64,000 bases of DNA. Source: Kitasatospora purpeofusca (GTDB taxonomy: Bacteria; Actinomycetota; Actinomycetes; Streptomycetales; Streptomycetaceae). The position numbers were made by a program, and so were the translations under genes. Under the pieces are notes generated by a model that was given only the letters and a program-made list of their open reading frames with translations, was not told where the DNA came from and ran no database searches. Below are positions 26,056-34,694 of this stretch, one piece after another. The stretch lies in the NCBI RefSeq assembly GCF_000718025.1, contig NZ_JODS01000029.1, positions 1-64,000 on the forward strand, in the 5' to 3' direction. Every line of letters begins with the position of its first letter. Position 1 is the stretch's first letter.

Positions 26056-28524
26056 TCAGGCGCCCCAGGCCTCGAACTCGTAGATCCGGGCGGCCGGATC
26101 GGTGCCCTGGGTCGGTTTGGTCACCACCAGCCGGACGTACCGGGCCGTGGTGGTCACGGGGTGGGTGGTGGTGCCGGCGGTGTTGCCGGTGACGGTGGCG
26201 ACGGTGGTCCACGGGTCGGTGGCGGCGGAGCGGACCTGGACCGAGAAGTCCCGGGTGTTGAACGAGGCGCTCTCCCCGCCCGCCTGGGCGTGCTTGACCA
26301 CGAACTTCGTCAGCGGCTTCGCCGAACCGAGGTCCACCTCCAGCCACTTGCTACTGGTGAGGGTGCACCACTTGTCGCCGTTGCCGCCGTTGACGGTGCC
26401 GTTGACGGCCTTGGCCGGGCCCTCGTCGGTGTTGCACTGGCCGGAGGCGGTGGCCGGACGGCCCAGCGCCAGATTGCTGCCGGTGGGCGGGGTGCCGGTC
26501 CAGGGCACGGTGGTGGTGGCGACGGTCGAGCGGCCGTACTCGGTCGAGACGGCCTCGACCTCGACGGTGGTGCTCGCCTCCGTCCCGGCGCGGTCGAGCC
26601 GGTTGACGAAGAAGGCGTCGGACGGGGTGGCGCCCAGGTAGCCCCGGGTGCCGTCGGCGTTGCGCCGGTACAGCTCGTAGTGGTGCACGTTCCCGCCGGG
26701 GGACGGCGTCCAGGCGAGCCGCAGCGACTGGCTGCTCCCGGCCACCACGTCGGCCGCGCCGAGCAGGGTCAGCCCGGACGGAGCCGCCGGTGCGTCCACC
26801 GCGCCGTCGTACACGGCGAGTTGACCGATCCGCAGATCGTAGGCGGAGCCGGTGCCGGTGGTCCGCAGACCGATCTGGGCGATGGTGCGGCCGGCGTAGG
26901 CGGACAGGTCGAGGGTCCGGCGCTCCCAGCCGGTGCCGGTGGTGGCGCCGAGGTCGAGGGTGGTGAAGGTGGTCGGTGCGTCGGTGAAGGAGACCGCGGC
27001 GGCGAGGCGGGTGGGCCCGGCGGTCGGGGCCTTCAGCACCACCGACAGCTTGGTGTCGGCCGCGACCGGCAGCCTGCTCTGGTACAGCCGCACGGTGTTG
27101 GCGGCGCTCGGCGTCCCGGTGAGGCGCAGCGAGGAGCCGCCCTCGTAGGCGTCGGCGAAGTCGACGGACGGGGTGACCTTGCTGCCGGTGGACTCCACCA
27201 GCCAGTGGTAGGTGGGCGGGACGTCCTGGAGCGAGAGGTTGTTCCAGCCGCCGGTGGCGACCCGGGTGCCGGCCGCGTTGTAGAAGTCGCCCTCGCCGGA
27301 GGAGAAGTTGGTGACGAAGGGCTTGGCGGTGACCGGGGTGGACTCGGCGACGTAGCTCGCCAGGCCCTTCCAGGAGGAGGTGGTGGAGGTGTTGGAGGGG
27401 TCGTTGTTGGCGCCGACCCAGTACCGGGCGTCCTTGGCCAGGTAGTCGGCCCGGTCGGTCGCCGACTTCCAGGTCCACTCGGGGCGGTAGAGGCCGAGCG
27501 AAGTGGTGTGCGGCTTCCCGGCGGGGAAGAGCGTGTTCCAGTCGACGCCGGTGTTGTAGCCGTTGGCCTCGGTGTCGATGCCGGAGTAGAGCTCGTACTC
27601 GCCCCGGCCGAGGCCCCGGGCCAGGGTGCGGGAGGAGTCCAGGCCGCCGGACGACCAGTTGAAGTTGAGGAACATCGAGTCGGAGGTGCGCTTCGCACCG
27701 TCCTGGAGGAAGGTGTCGTTGGCGCTGGTCAGGGCGTTCTGCCAACTGACCGATCCGGACTCGGTCATGGCGTCGTACCACATGAACTCGGTCGCGCTCT
27801 GCGCCTTGGTGTACTGCATCAGGTCGCGGACCTGGCCGGCGAGGGCCGAATCGCCGCCGCCGGTCTCCTGGTTGATGAACCAGCCGTCGAAGCCGTAGTA
27901 CTGGGCGGCCTGGACGAGCTTGTCGGCGACGGGGTAGCGGCTGCCGGACTTCTGCACGAAGTCGCGCACCCACTGGAGTTGGCCGCCGTACGCGGCGGGC
28001 GGGAAGAACACCGTGCCGTAGACCTTGACGCCGTTGCGGTGGGCGGCGTCGATCACGGTCGGGTTGGGGGCGAGGATGAGGCCCTCACCGGCCGAGCCGC
28101 CCCAGAACACCAGTTTGTCGACGTACTGCCAGTAGCCGAAGGCGTAGTAGTTGGGGTCGGTGGAGCCCTGGGAGGGATTGTTGGAGGTGGGTCCGAAGGA
28201 GACCAGGGAGGCGATCTTCCCTTCGCCCGCACGGGCGTTGGGGTTGGCCTTGAGCCCCGGGTCGGTGGTGCGGGGCTGGAGCGGGACGCGGGCACGGTTG
28301 AACCGGGCGTCCGGGTCGGTGGCCGGGTCCCAGCCGAGGATGGTGTTCGGGTACCAGTAGGAGGCGTAGGGCTGGGTGCCGGTGGCGGCCGCTGCGGCGG
28401 CGGGGGCCACCGCCGGGGACGGGGCGGCGGGGGTGGGTGCGGCCCGGGCGACCGCGGGGGTGAGGCCCAGGACGGCTGCGCCGAGGGCGACGCCGAGCAG
28501 GCGGGGGATCCGTCGTCGTGACAT
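26056..28524 (-). CDS. Secreted GH85 endo-beta-N-acetylglucosaminidase
   Basis: Exported 822-residue enzyme predicted to cleave the chitobiose core of N-linked glycans. The signal peptide is residues 1-29 (three Arg near the start, ARAAP site). The GH85 barrel runs about 50-400; GFDGWFINQE holds the Asn218/Glu220 pair of the substrate-assisted mechanism. It is followed by a galactose-binding-like beta-sandwich (about 430-590), an Ig/Fn3-like segment (about 600-690) and a C-terminal F5/8 discoidin module (NLALGRPATASG to the end). ATG 28524 is preceded by GGAG. It heads the operon with GH38 and the SurA-like gene under the LacI-type operator at 28897. Confidence 0.9.
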   Translation of the reverse strand: MSRRRIPRLLGVALGAAVLGLTPAVARAAPTPAAPSPAVAPAAAAAATGTQPYASYWYPNTILGWDPATDPDARFNRARVPLQPRTTDPGLKANPNARAGEGKIASLVSFGPTSNNPSQGSTDPNYYAFGYWQYVDKLVFWGGSAGEGLILAPNPTVIDAAHRNGVKVYGTVFFPPAAYGGQLQWVRDFVQKSGSRYPVADKLVQAAQYYGFDGWFINQETGGGDSALAGQVRDLMQYTKAQSATEFMWYDAMTESGSVSWQNALTSANDTFLQDGAKRTSDSMFLNFNWSSGGLDSSRTLARGLGRGEYELYSGIDTEANGYNTGVDWNTLFPAGKPHTTSLGLYRPEWTWKSATDRADYLAKDARYWVGANNDPSNTSTTSSWKGLASYVAESTPVTAKPFVTNFSSGEGDFYNAAGTRVATGGWNNLSLQDVPPTYHWLVESTGSKVTPSVDFADAYEGGSSLRLTGTPSAANTVRLYQSRLPVAADTKLSVVLKAPTAGPTRLAAAVSFTDAPTTFTTLDLGATTGTGWERRTLDLSAYAGRTIAQIGLRTTGTGSAYDLRIGQLAVYDGAVDAPAAPSGLTLLGAADVVAGSSQSLRLAWTPSPGGNVHHYELYRRNADGTRGYLGATPSDAFFVNRLDRAGTEASTTVEVEAVSTEYGRSTVATTTVPWTGTPPTGSNLALGRPATASGQCNTDEGPAKAVNGTVNGGNGDKWCTLTSSKWLEVDLGSAKPLTKFVVKHAQAGGESASFNTRDFSVQVRSAATDPWTTVATVTGNTAGTTTHPVTTTARYVRLVVTKPTQGTDPAARIYEFEAWGA

Positions 28525-28605
28525 GCGCTGGCTCCGTTCGCGCGGAAGGCGGAGGAGGGTGGGGGCGGGCCTCGCCCGGGGCGGGCGCGGCCCGGGGGTG
28601 CATGT

Positions 28606-28680
28606 GCGGGTACGGCAGGTACGGGTACGGCGGGTGCGGGTACGGCGGGTGCGGGTACGGCGGGTGCGGGTACGGCGGGT
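28606..28680 (-). repeat. Five tandem 15-bp repeats in the GH85 leader region
   Basis: Five head-to-tail copies of GCGGGTACGGCGGGT (the first two with one change each) occupy 28606-28680, with a decaying sixth unit beyond. They lie between the GH85 operon promoter (about 28890) and its ATG at 28524, so they would be transcribed in a leader of roughly 360 nt. No gene is visible in 28525-28896. Confidence 0.8.
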
Positions 28681-28893
28681 GCGGGTGCGACGTCTACGTG
28701 TACGGCATGTGCGGGGCGGGGCGGGGCCGGGTGCGCGGTGCCGGTGGTACGGGCCCCGGGCGGGGTGCGGCGCGCGGGCGCGGTGGAACCGGTGCGGGCC
28801 CGGGTGCGAACGGGCCGGCCGGACGGCCGTGGGCGCCTCGCCGGACTCCGGCCCCACGGTGGTGCGCCGAGCGGGGCCCGCTCGGCGCCAGCG

Positions 28894-28922
28894 AGGCTAA
28901 ACCGGTTCAGAGGCGCTGTCAA
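28894..28922 (-). promoter_or_regulatory. GH85-GH38 operon promoter with LacI-type operator inside the lacI-like stop region
   Basis: On the minus strand TTGACA (28922-28917), a 17-bp spacer and TAGCCT (28899-28894) form a promoter. The palindrome CTGAACCGGTTTAG (28910-28897) fills the spacer and runs into the -10. The TAG that opens the -10 is also the stop codon of the LacI-family gene, whose last codons (Glu-Pro-Val-stop) are the operator half. A near-identical palindrome at 30032-30045 supports the call. Confidence 0.75.
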
Positions 28923-29973
28923 CGGTGCCGGTGGAGTTCACACCCGCCGGTGAACCGCCGGCCGGCGGCGAGGTGGACTCGCGCACGGTCAGCCGCGGGG
29001 TCGGCATCTGCAGGTCACGGTCGGGACCGGCGTCGTCGATCACCGCCAGCAGGCTGCGCGCCACCTGCTCGCCGAGCGCGAAGGTGTCCCGGCTCAGCGC
29101 GGTGAGCGGCGGGTGCACGATCCGGGCGAGCACCGAGTCGTCGAAGGAGACGATGGAGAGCTCCCCGGGCACCGCGACGCCCATCTCCCCCGCCACGCCG
29201 AGGCCGGCCACCGCCATCACGTCGCTGTCGTAGACGATCGCGGTGGGCCGCCGGGGCCGGGAGAGCAGGGTGCGGGTGGCGGCGGCGCCCTCTGCGTCGC
29301 TGAAGTCGGTCGGCACCGAGAGCGCCTCCTCCAGTCCGAGCCGGCGGGAGGCGTCGCGCAGCGCCCGGATCCGCCGCTGGGTGTGCTGGAAGTGCGGCAG
29401 TCCGGCCAGGTGGGCGATCCGCCGGTGCCCGATGGCGGCCAGGTAGTCGACGATGGAGAGCATCGCCTCCCGGTCGTCGGCCCAGATCCGCAGCGGCCCG
29501 GCGCCCTTGCCCGGTCCGCCGAGCACGACGGCGGGCAGGCCGAGCGCGTCCAGCACGGCGAGCCTGGGGTCGCGCAGCTGGAGGTCGACCACGATGAAGC
29601 CGTCGACCCGGTGCTCGGAGGTCCAGCGGCGGTAGACCTCGATCTCGGCCGCGGTGTCCTCGACCACCATCAGGTGCAGGGCGACGGAGTGCGCGGACAG
29701 CACCGCCTGGAGGCCGGAGAGCAGTTGGCTGAAGAACGGCTCGACGCCGATGGTCCTGGCCGGGCGGGCGATCACCAGCCCGACCGCGTCCGACCTGGCC
29801 CCGCCGAGGGCGCGGGCGGCGCTGTGCGGCCGCCAGTTCATCTCCTCCGCGACCTGGAGGATCCGGGCCCTGGTCGCCTCGCTCACCCCCGGGCGGCCGT
29901 TGAGCGCGAAGGACACCGCGCCCTTGGAGACGCCCGCCCGACGGGCGATGTCGGCGATGGTCGGTCTGCCCAC
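28897..29973 (-). CDS. LacI-family transcriptional repressor of the N-glycan/mannose locus
   Basis: A 358-residue LacI/GalR regulator. The N-terminal HTH (TIADIARRAGVSKGAVSFALNGRPGVSEATRARI) and hinge helix (RPHSAARALGGARS) are intact, followed by a periplasmic-binding-protein-like sensor domain. GTG 29973 has GAGAGGAG at a good distance. It lies between the two arms of the glycan locus. Its own promoter is TTGCAG (30028-30023), 16 bp, TAAACT (30006-30001), with an operator copy just upstream, so autoregulation is possible. A mannose or mannosyl-glycan inducer is inferred from the surrounding enzymes. Confidence 0.92.
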   Translation of the reverse strand: MGRPTIADIARRAGVSKGAVSFALNGRPGVSEATRARILQVAEEMNWRPHSAARALGGARSDAVGLVIARPARTIGVEPFFSQLLSGLQAVLSAHSVALHLMVVEDTAAEIEVYRRWTSEHRVDGFIVVDLQLRDPRLAVLDALGLPAVVLGGPGKGAGPLRIWADDREAMLSIVDYLAAIGHRRIAHLAGLPHFQHTQRRIRALRDASRRLGLEEALSVPTDFSDAEGAAATRTLLSRPRRPTAIVYDSDVMAVAGLGVAGEMGVAVPGELSIVSFDDSVLARIVHPPLTALSRDTFALGEQVARSLLAVIDDAGPDRDLQMPTPRLTVRESTSPPAGGSPAGVNSTGTVDSASEPV

Positions 29974-29990
29974 GGGTTCCGACTCCTCTC

Positions 29991-30045
29991 TTGACAGCCA
30001 AGTTTAGGCCGGAGCATAGTCCCTGCAATAGCTAGACCGGTTTAG
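29991..30045 (+). promoter_or_regulatory. ABC-mannosidase operon promoter and LacI-type operator
   Basis: TTGACA (29991-29996), an 18-bp spacer and CATAGT (30015-30020) give a start near 30027. The palindrome CTAGACCGGTTTAG (30032-30045) follows directly, a classic position for repression. The promoter overlaps head-on with the LacI gene's own promoter (30028-30001 on the minus strand). Distance to the lipoprotein ATG is about 90 nt. Confidence 0.72.
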
Positions 30046-30115
30046 TAAGACAGGTTCCGAAACCGCGCGCAATCCCCGATGCATCCCCTCCCCCACCCAC
30101 CACGGGAGAACCCTC

Positions 30116-31408
30116 ATGCGTAGAATCCGGGCGGCAGTGACGACGGCGGTACTCACCGCGACCCTGGCCACAGGCTGCGGACTCGGCTCCGACGGCAGCT
30201 CCGGCAGCAGTGACAGCGCGGCGAGCGCCGCCGCCACCGGCGAGGTCAAGGGCAAGGTCTCGCTCCAGACCTGGGCGCTGAAACCGAAGTTCACCGCCTA
30301 TGTGCAGGGCGTGATCGACGGCTTCGAGCAGAAGTACCCCGGCGTCGAGGTCGACTGGCTGGACCAGCCCGGCGACGGCTACTCCGACAAGGTGCTCAGC
30401 CAGGCCGCCGCCGGCACCCTGCCCGACGTGGTGAACCTCCCACCGGACTTCGCCCTCCCGCTGGCCAAGCAGGGCCTGCTGCTGGACGTCGCCAAGGCCG
30501 ACCCGAAGCTCGGCGAGGAGTACGTCACCGGCGGCCTCGACGCCTACCGGTTCGCGGGCCTGGGCGGCACCTTCGGCTACCCCTGGTACCTCAACACCGA
30601 CGTCAACTACTGGAACTCCGAGCTGCTCGCCAAGTACGGCCTGGACCCGAAGAAGCTCCCCACCACCCTGGACGAACTCATCGCCCAGGCCAGGACCTTC
30701 AAGGAGAAGGCCGGCGGCTCCGCCTACCTGATGAGCCGCAAGCCCGGCCTCGGCGACCTGGTCGACGCGGGCGTCAAGGTGATGGCCGAGGACGGCAGGT
30801 CGTTCACCTTCAACACCCCCGAGGCCGCGGCCGTACTGGACAAGTACCGCGCCGCATTCAAGGAGGGGCTGCTGCCCAACGACGTCCTCACCGACACCTA
30901 CGCCGGCAACTCCAAGCTCTTCACCGCCGGCACCGCCGCCTGGACGACCGCCGGGGCCAACTTCATCACCACCGTCGCCACCGACAACCCCACCCTCGCC
31001 CCGAAGATCGTCTCCTCACCGTCGATGGGCACCCCGCCGCTCTACGTCCAGGGCGTGTCCGTGCCCAAGAACACCAAGAACCCGGCCGCCGCCGTGGCCC
31101 TGGCCCGCTGGGTCACCAGCCCGGAGAACCAGGCCGCGTTCTCCCGGCTGACCAGCATCTTCCCCTCCACCAAGGCCTCCGCTAACGACCCGCTGTTCAG
31201 CAAGTCGGACGGCAGCAACGCCGGCGACGCCAAGGTCGTCGCCTTCACCTCGCTGGCCAAGGCCAAGATGCTCCAGCCGGTCCAGGTGGACGACGCCATG
31301 AGCACCATCGTCAAGCAGCAGTTCACCCTCGCGATCAGCGGCGACACCAGCTCCAAGCAGGCCCTGGACACCGCCGTCGAGCGGTGCAACCAGCTCCTCA
31401 AGGGCTGA
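30116..31408 (+). CDS. Sugar ABC transporter substrate-binding lipoprotein (glycan/mannoside importer)
   Basis: A 430-residue MalE-like binding lipoprotein. The signal peptide ends at lipobox Cys21 (LATGC), followed by a Ser/Gly linker. VSLQTWALKPKFTAYVQGVIDGFEQKYPGVEVDW and FGYPWYLNTDVNYWNSELLAKYGLD are family blocks. GGGAGAA precedes ATG 30116. It is first in an operon with two permeases, a GH5-like enzyme and a GH38 mannosidase, so its ligand is probably the oligosaccharide released by the GH85 enzyme. Confidence 0.9.
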   Translation: MRRIRAAVTTAVLTATLATGCGLGSDGSSGSSDSAASAAATGEVKGKVSLQTWALKPKFTAYVQGVIDGFEQKYPGVEVDWLDQPGDGYSDKVLSQAAAGTLPDVVNLPPDFALPLAKQGLLLDVAKADPKLGEEYVTGGLDAYRFAGLGGTFGYPWYLNTDVNYWNSELLAKYGLDPKKLPTTLDELIAQARTFKEKAGGSAYLMSRKPGLGDLVDAGVKVMAEDGRSFTFNTPEAAAVLDKYRAAFKEGLLPNDVLTDTYAGNSKLFTAGTAAWTTAGANFITTVATDNPTLAPKIVSSPSMGTPPLYVQGVSVPKNTKNPAAAVALARWVTSPENQAAFSRLTSIFPSTKASANDPLFSKSDGSNAGDAKVVAFTSLAKAKMLQPVQVDDAMSTIVKQQFTLAISGDTSSKQALDTAVERCNQLLKG

Positions 31409-31443
31409 CCGCCCGCGCGCCGGTGGACCTGACCGCCCGCGCG

Positions 31444-31487
31444 CCGGTGGGCGGCGGCCCCGCCCCCGGGGAGCCGCCGCCCACCGG
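31444..31487 (+). terminator. Intercistronic hairpin between lipoprotein and permease genes
   Basis: A perfect 15-bp stem (CCGGTGGGCGGCGGC with its complement, 14-nt loop) lies between the binding-protein and permease genes. The preceding 45 bp contain a 22-bp direct repeat at 24-bp period (31405 and 31429). Such hairpins often limit read-through so that binding protein is made in excess of permease. Confidence 0.65.
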
Positions 31488-31523
31488 GAACGACCCGCGA
31501 CCCCCGCCCCAGGAAGGCACGGC

Positions 31524-32396
31524 ATGACCCACCGGCGCTGGTTCACCCCCTGGCTGCTCGCCGGGCCCGCACTGATCTGGCTGGCCGTCTTCAACCTCTG
31601 GCCCGCCGCCAACACGGTGATCCTGTCGTTCACCAACGCCAAGCCCCTCGGCGGCGGACGGTTCACCGGCCTCGACAACTACCAACGCGCCTTCAGCGAC
31701 GACCAGTTGGCCGACGCCCTGCTCAACTCCGTGATCTACCTGCTGATCTGCCTGCCGCTGCTGACCGTACTGCCGCTGCTGCTGGCCCTGCTGGTCCAGC
31801 GCCGACTGCCCGGCATCACCTTCTTCCGCACCGCCTTCTACACCCCCGTCGTCGCCTCCGCCGTCGTGGTCGCCCTGATCTGGGGCTGGGCACTGAACGA
31901 CCGGGGGCTGATCAACGGCGTGCTGCGGCAGACCGGCCTCGCCGACTCACCGGTCCCCTTCCTCACCGACCGCTGGCTGCTGCTGCTCAGCGCGATCGCC
32001 CTGACCACCTGGAAGGGCCTCGGCTACTACATGGTCATCTACCTGTCGGCGCTCGCCAACGTCGGCCGGGAGCTGCACGAGGCCGCCGCCGTCGACGGCG
32101 CGGGCGCGCTGCGCCGCTTCCTGCACGTCACCCTGCCGGGGGTACGGCCCACCATGGTGCTGGTCTCGGTGCTGATCTCGGTCTCCTCGCTGCGGGTGTT
32201 CTCCGAGCTGTACGTGCTCTCCAACGGCACCGGCGGCCCCGGCGGCCGGGACATGTCGGTGGTGATGCTGATCCAGATGTACAGCCGGGGCTTCACCGGC
32301 CACCTCGGCTACGCCTCGGCACTCAGCCTGCTGCTGTTCCTCATCACCCTCGGCCCGATGCTGCTGCTGACGCGCCTCAACCGGAAGGCGGCCTGA
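31524..32396 (+). CDS. Sugar ABC transporter permease (MalF/UgpA-like)
   Basis: A 290-residue inner-membrane subunit with six helices. PALIWLAVFNLWPAANTVILSF opens it, and the EAA loop is LHEAAAVDGAGALRRFLHVTLPG. AGGAAGG precedes ATG 31524. It is the partner of the following permease. No ATPase is present in the operon. Confidence 0.9.
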   Translation: MTHRRWFTPWLLAGPALIWLAVFNLWPAANTVILSFTNAKPLGGGRFTGLDNYQRAFSDDQLADALLNSVIYLLICLPLLTVLPLLLALLVQRRLPGITFFRTAFYTPVVASAVVVALIWGWALNDRGLINGVLRQTGLADSPVPFLTDRWLLLLSAIALTTWKGLGYYMVIYLSALANVGRELHEAAAVDGAGALRRFLHVTLPGVRPTMVLVSVLISVSSLRVFSELYVLSNGTGGPGGRDMSVVMLIQMYSRGFTGHLGYASALSLLLFLITLGPMLLLTRLNRKAA

Positions 32397-32398
32397 CC

Positions 32399-33271
32399 GT
32401 GAGGCGCTCCCGCGGCTCCAACACCCCGCGCTCCCGCAGCTTCAACACTCCCTCCCCCGCCGAGACCGCGCTGCGCTACCTGCTGCTCCTGTTCGTGCTG
32501 CTGCTGGTCGTCGGGCCGTTCCTGTGGCAGCTCTCCACCTCCCTCAAGGGCCCGACCGAGGACGTCTGGTCCGCCACCCCGCACTTCCTCCCGGACCACC
32601 CCACCGTCGACAACTACCTCAAGGTCGCCGACACCATCCCGGTCTGGACGTACGCCGCCAACTCGCTGGTCGTCGCCGGCATCGCGATCTTCGGCAACGT
32701 GGTCGGCTGCACCCTGGCCGGCTACGCGCTCGCCAAGCTGCGGTTCCGGGGCGTCCGGCTGGTGTTCGGCCTGCTGCTGGCCACCCTGGTGCTGCCCGGC
32801 GAGGCCACGGTCGTCTCCCAGTACGTCACCGTGCGCAGCCTCGGCCTGGCCGACACCCTGACCGGGGTCGCCCTGCCCGGTGCGCTCTCCATGCTCAATG
32901 TGCTGCTGATGCGCACCGCCTTCGCCGCCGTCCCGCCCGAACTGGAGCAGGCCGCGCTGGTGGACGGCGCCAACGTCCGCCAGCGGCTGTGGCACATCGG
33001 GCTGCCGAACGTGCGCGGCATGCTCAGCGTGATCGTGATCTTCACCTTCATCGGCGCCTGGGACGACTTCCTCTGGCCGCTGATCGTGCTCAACGACCCG
33101 CAGAAGTACACCCTGACGGTGGGCCTGCAGTACCTCAACGGCACCTTCAGCGCCAACCCCCGACTGATCGCGGCCGGCACCATGATCGCCTTCCTGCCGA
33201 TCGTGGTGGTGTTCGCGGTGTGCCAGCGCTTCTTCTTCAAGGGAGTGGAGGAGGGTGCCGTGAAGGGCTGA
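32399..33271 (+). CDS. Sugar ABC transporter permease (MalG/UgpE-like)
   Basis: A 290-residue second membrane subunit with GPFLWQLSTSLKGPTEDV, membrane helices and the EAA loop LEQAALVDGANVRQRLWHIGLP. GTG 32399 lies two bases after the upstream stop. It is followed by a 114-bp gap rich in CACCGGACG-like short repeats before the GH5-like gene. Confidence 0.9.
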   Translation: MRRSRGSNTPRSRSFNTPSPAETALRYLLLLFVLLLVVGPFLWQLSTSLKGPTEDVWSATPHFLPDHPTVDNYLKVADTIPVWTYAANSLVVAGIAIFGNVVGCTLAGYALAKLRFRGVRLVFGLLLATLVLPGEATVVSQYVTVRSLGLADTLTGVALPGALSMLNVLLMRTAFAAVPPELEQAALVDGANVRQRLWHIGLPNVRGMLSVIVIFTFIGAWDDFLWPLIVLNDPQKYTLTVGLQYLNGTFSANPRLIAAGTMIAFLPIVVVFAVCQRFFFKGVEEGAVKG

Positions 33272-33385
33272 ACCCCGCACCGGACGCACCGCACCCGGAC
33301 GCACCGCACCGGACGACCGCACCGGACGGCCCCGCCGGACCGCACCGGACGCACCGCCGTTCCTCCTCCCAGGGAGCCACCGACC

Positions 33386-34693
33386 ATGACCACCGCTCCG
33401 CGGACCACCGCCCCGCGCTTCGGCGTCAACTACACGCCCACCGCCGGCTGGTTCCACCACTGGCTCGACTTCGACCTCGACGCCGTCCGCGCCGACCTCG
33501 ACTCGATCGCCGCGCTCGGCCTCGACCACGTCCGGGTGTTCCCGCTCTGGCCGCTGTTCCAGCCCAACCGCACGCTGATCCGCCCGCGCGCCGTCGAGCA
33601 GCTCGTGGCGCTGGTGGACGCGGCCGGGGAGCGCGGGCTCGACGTCGCCGTGGACGGCCTCCAGGGCCACCTGTCCAGCTTCGACTTCGAACCGGCCTGG
33701 ATCCGCACCTGGCACCGCCGGAACATGTTCACCGACCCGGACGTGGTCGACGGCCAGGCCGCCTATCTGCGCACCCTCGCCGCCGCCCTCGCCGAACGGC
33801 CCAACTTCCTCGGCATGACGGTCGGCAACGAGGTCAACCAGTTCTCCGGCGAGCCGCACCCCGACCCGCACCGGGCCACCCCCGAGCAGGCCGACGCCTG
33901 GCTGCGCCGGATGGTCGACGCCTGCGAGCGGGGCGCCCCCGGCCGGCTGCACCTGCACGCCTCCTACGACGCCGCCTGGTACCTCGACGGGCACCCGTTC
34001 ACCCCCTGGCACTCGGCCCGGATCGGCGCGGCCACCGCCGTGCACTCCTGGGTGTTCAACGGCACCGCGCAGCGCTACGGCGCCCGCTCCACCGCGAGCG
34101 ACCAGCACGCCGCCTACCTGGTGGAGCTGTCCAAGGCCTGGGCCGGGGACCCGCACCGCCCGGTCTGGCTCCAGGAGGTCGGCGCCCCGGCCCCGCACAT
34201 CACCGCCGCGGACGCCGCCCGGTTCACCGGCGCGACCGTCGCCGCGGTGCTGGACTGCCCCGACCTGTGGGGCGTCACCTGGTGGTGCTCGCACGACGTG
34301 GACCGCTCGCTGGCGGACTTCCCGGAGCTGGAGTACAGCCTCGGCCTGCTGACCAGCGACCGGCGGGTCAAGCCGGCCGGGGAGCGGCTGGCCGGGGCCG
34401 TCGCCGCCGCGCGCGCCGACTGGCGGGCGCCCGCGCCGCGCCGCACCGCCGTGGTGGTCGCCGCCGGGGACGAGGTGACCGCCCCCGGCCGCTCGGTCTG
34501 CGGTCCCGGCGGCGCCGTGTTCGAGACCTTCATGCGGCTGGCCGCGGACGGCGCCCGGCCGACCGCGGTCCTGGCCGAGCGCGCCGGGGACGCCGCCCAC
34601 CTCGCCGCCCGCGGCATCACCGAACTCGTCCACCCGGACGAACTCCGCCGACCCTCCCTCCCCCTCGCCCAGTCGCCCAACGGAGTCCGCTGA
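33386..34693 (+). CDS. GH5-like glycoside hydrolase, candidate core beta-mannosidase
   Basis: A 435-residue cytoplasmic TIM-barrel enzyme. TVGNEVNQF gives the acid/base Glu149 and VWLQEVGAP the nucleophile Glu264, the clan A pattern; WWCSHDVDRSLADFPELEYSLGLL is the late substrate loop. From context I infer subfamily GH5_18, described to act on Man-beta-1,4-GlcNAc, because this step is needed after GH85 and GH38 action. The stop lies one base before the next gene, so they are coupled. The last 80 residues are an unusual Ala/Arg-rich extension. Sequence alone does not exclude another beta-glycosidase specificity. Confidence 0.78.
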   Translation: MTTAPRTTAPRFGVNYTPTAGWFHHWLDFDLDAVRADLDSIAALGLDHVRVFPLWPLFQPNRTLIRPRAVEQLVALVDAAGERGLDVAVDGLQGHLSSFDFEPAWIRTWHRRNMFTDPDVVDGQAAYLRTLAAALAERPNFLGMTVGNEVNQFSGEPHPDPHRATPEQADAWLRRMVDACERGAPGRLHLHASYDAAWYLDGHPFTPWHSARIGAATAVHSWVFNGTAQRYGARSTASDQHAAYLVELSKAWAGDPHRPVWLQEVGAPAPHITAADAARFTGATVAAVLDCPDLWGVTWWCSHDVDRSLADFPELEYSLGLLTSDRRVKPAGERLAGAVAAARADWRAPAPRRTAVVVAAGDEVTAPGRSVCGPGGAVFETFMRLAADGARPTAVLAERAGDAAHLAARGITELVHPDELRRPSLPLAQSPNGVR

Positions 34694-34694
34694 C

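Noticed and set aside
21971..26083. A 1370-codon plus-strand frame opposite the GH38 gene
   Set aside because: Compositional shadow; the GH38 catalytic motifs are on the minus strand.
28606..28680. The 15-bp array as a CRISPR or protein-coding repeat
   Set aside because: Units are contiguous with no unique spacers, and reading through gives only short Gly/Tyr-rich peptides without a start and ribosome site.
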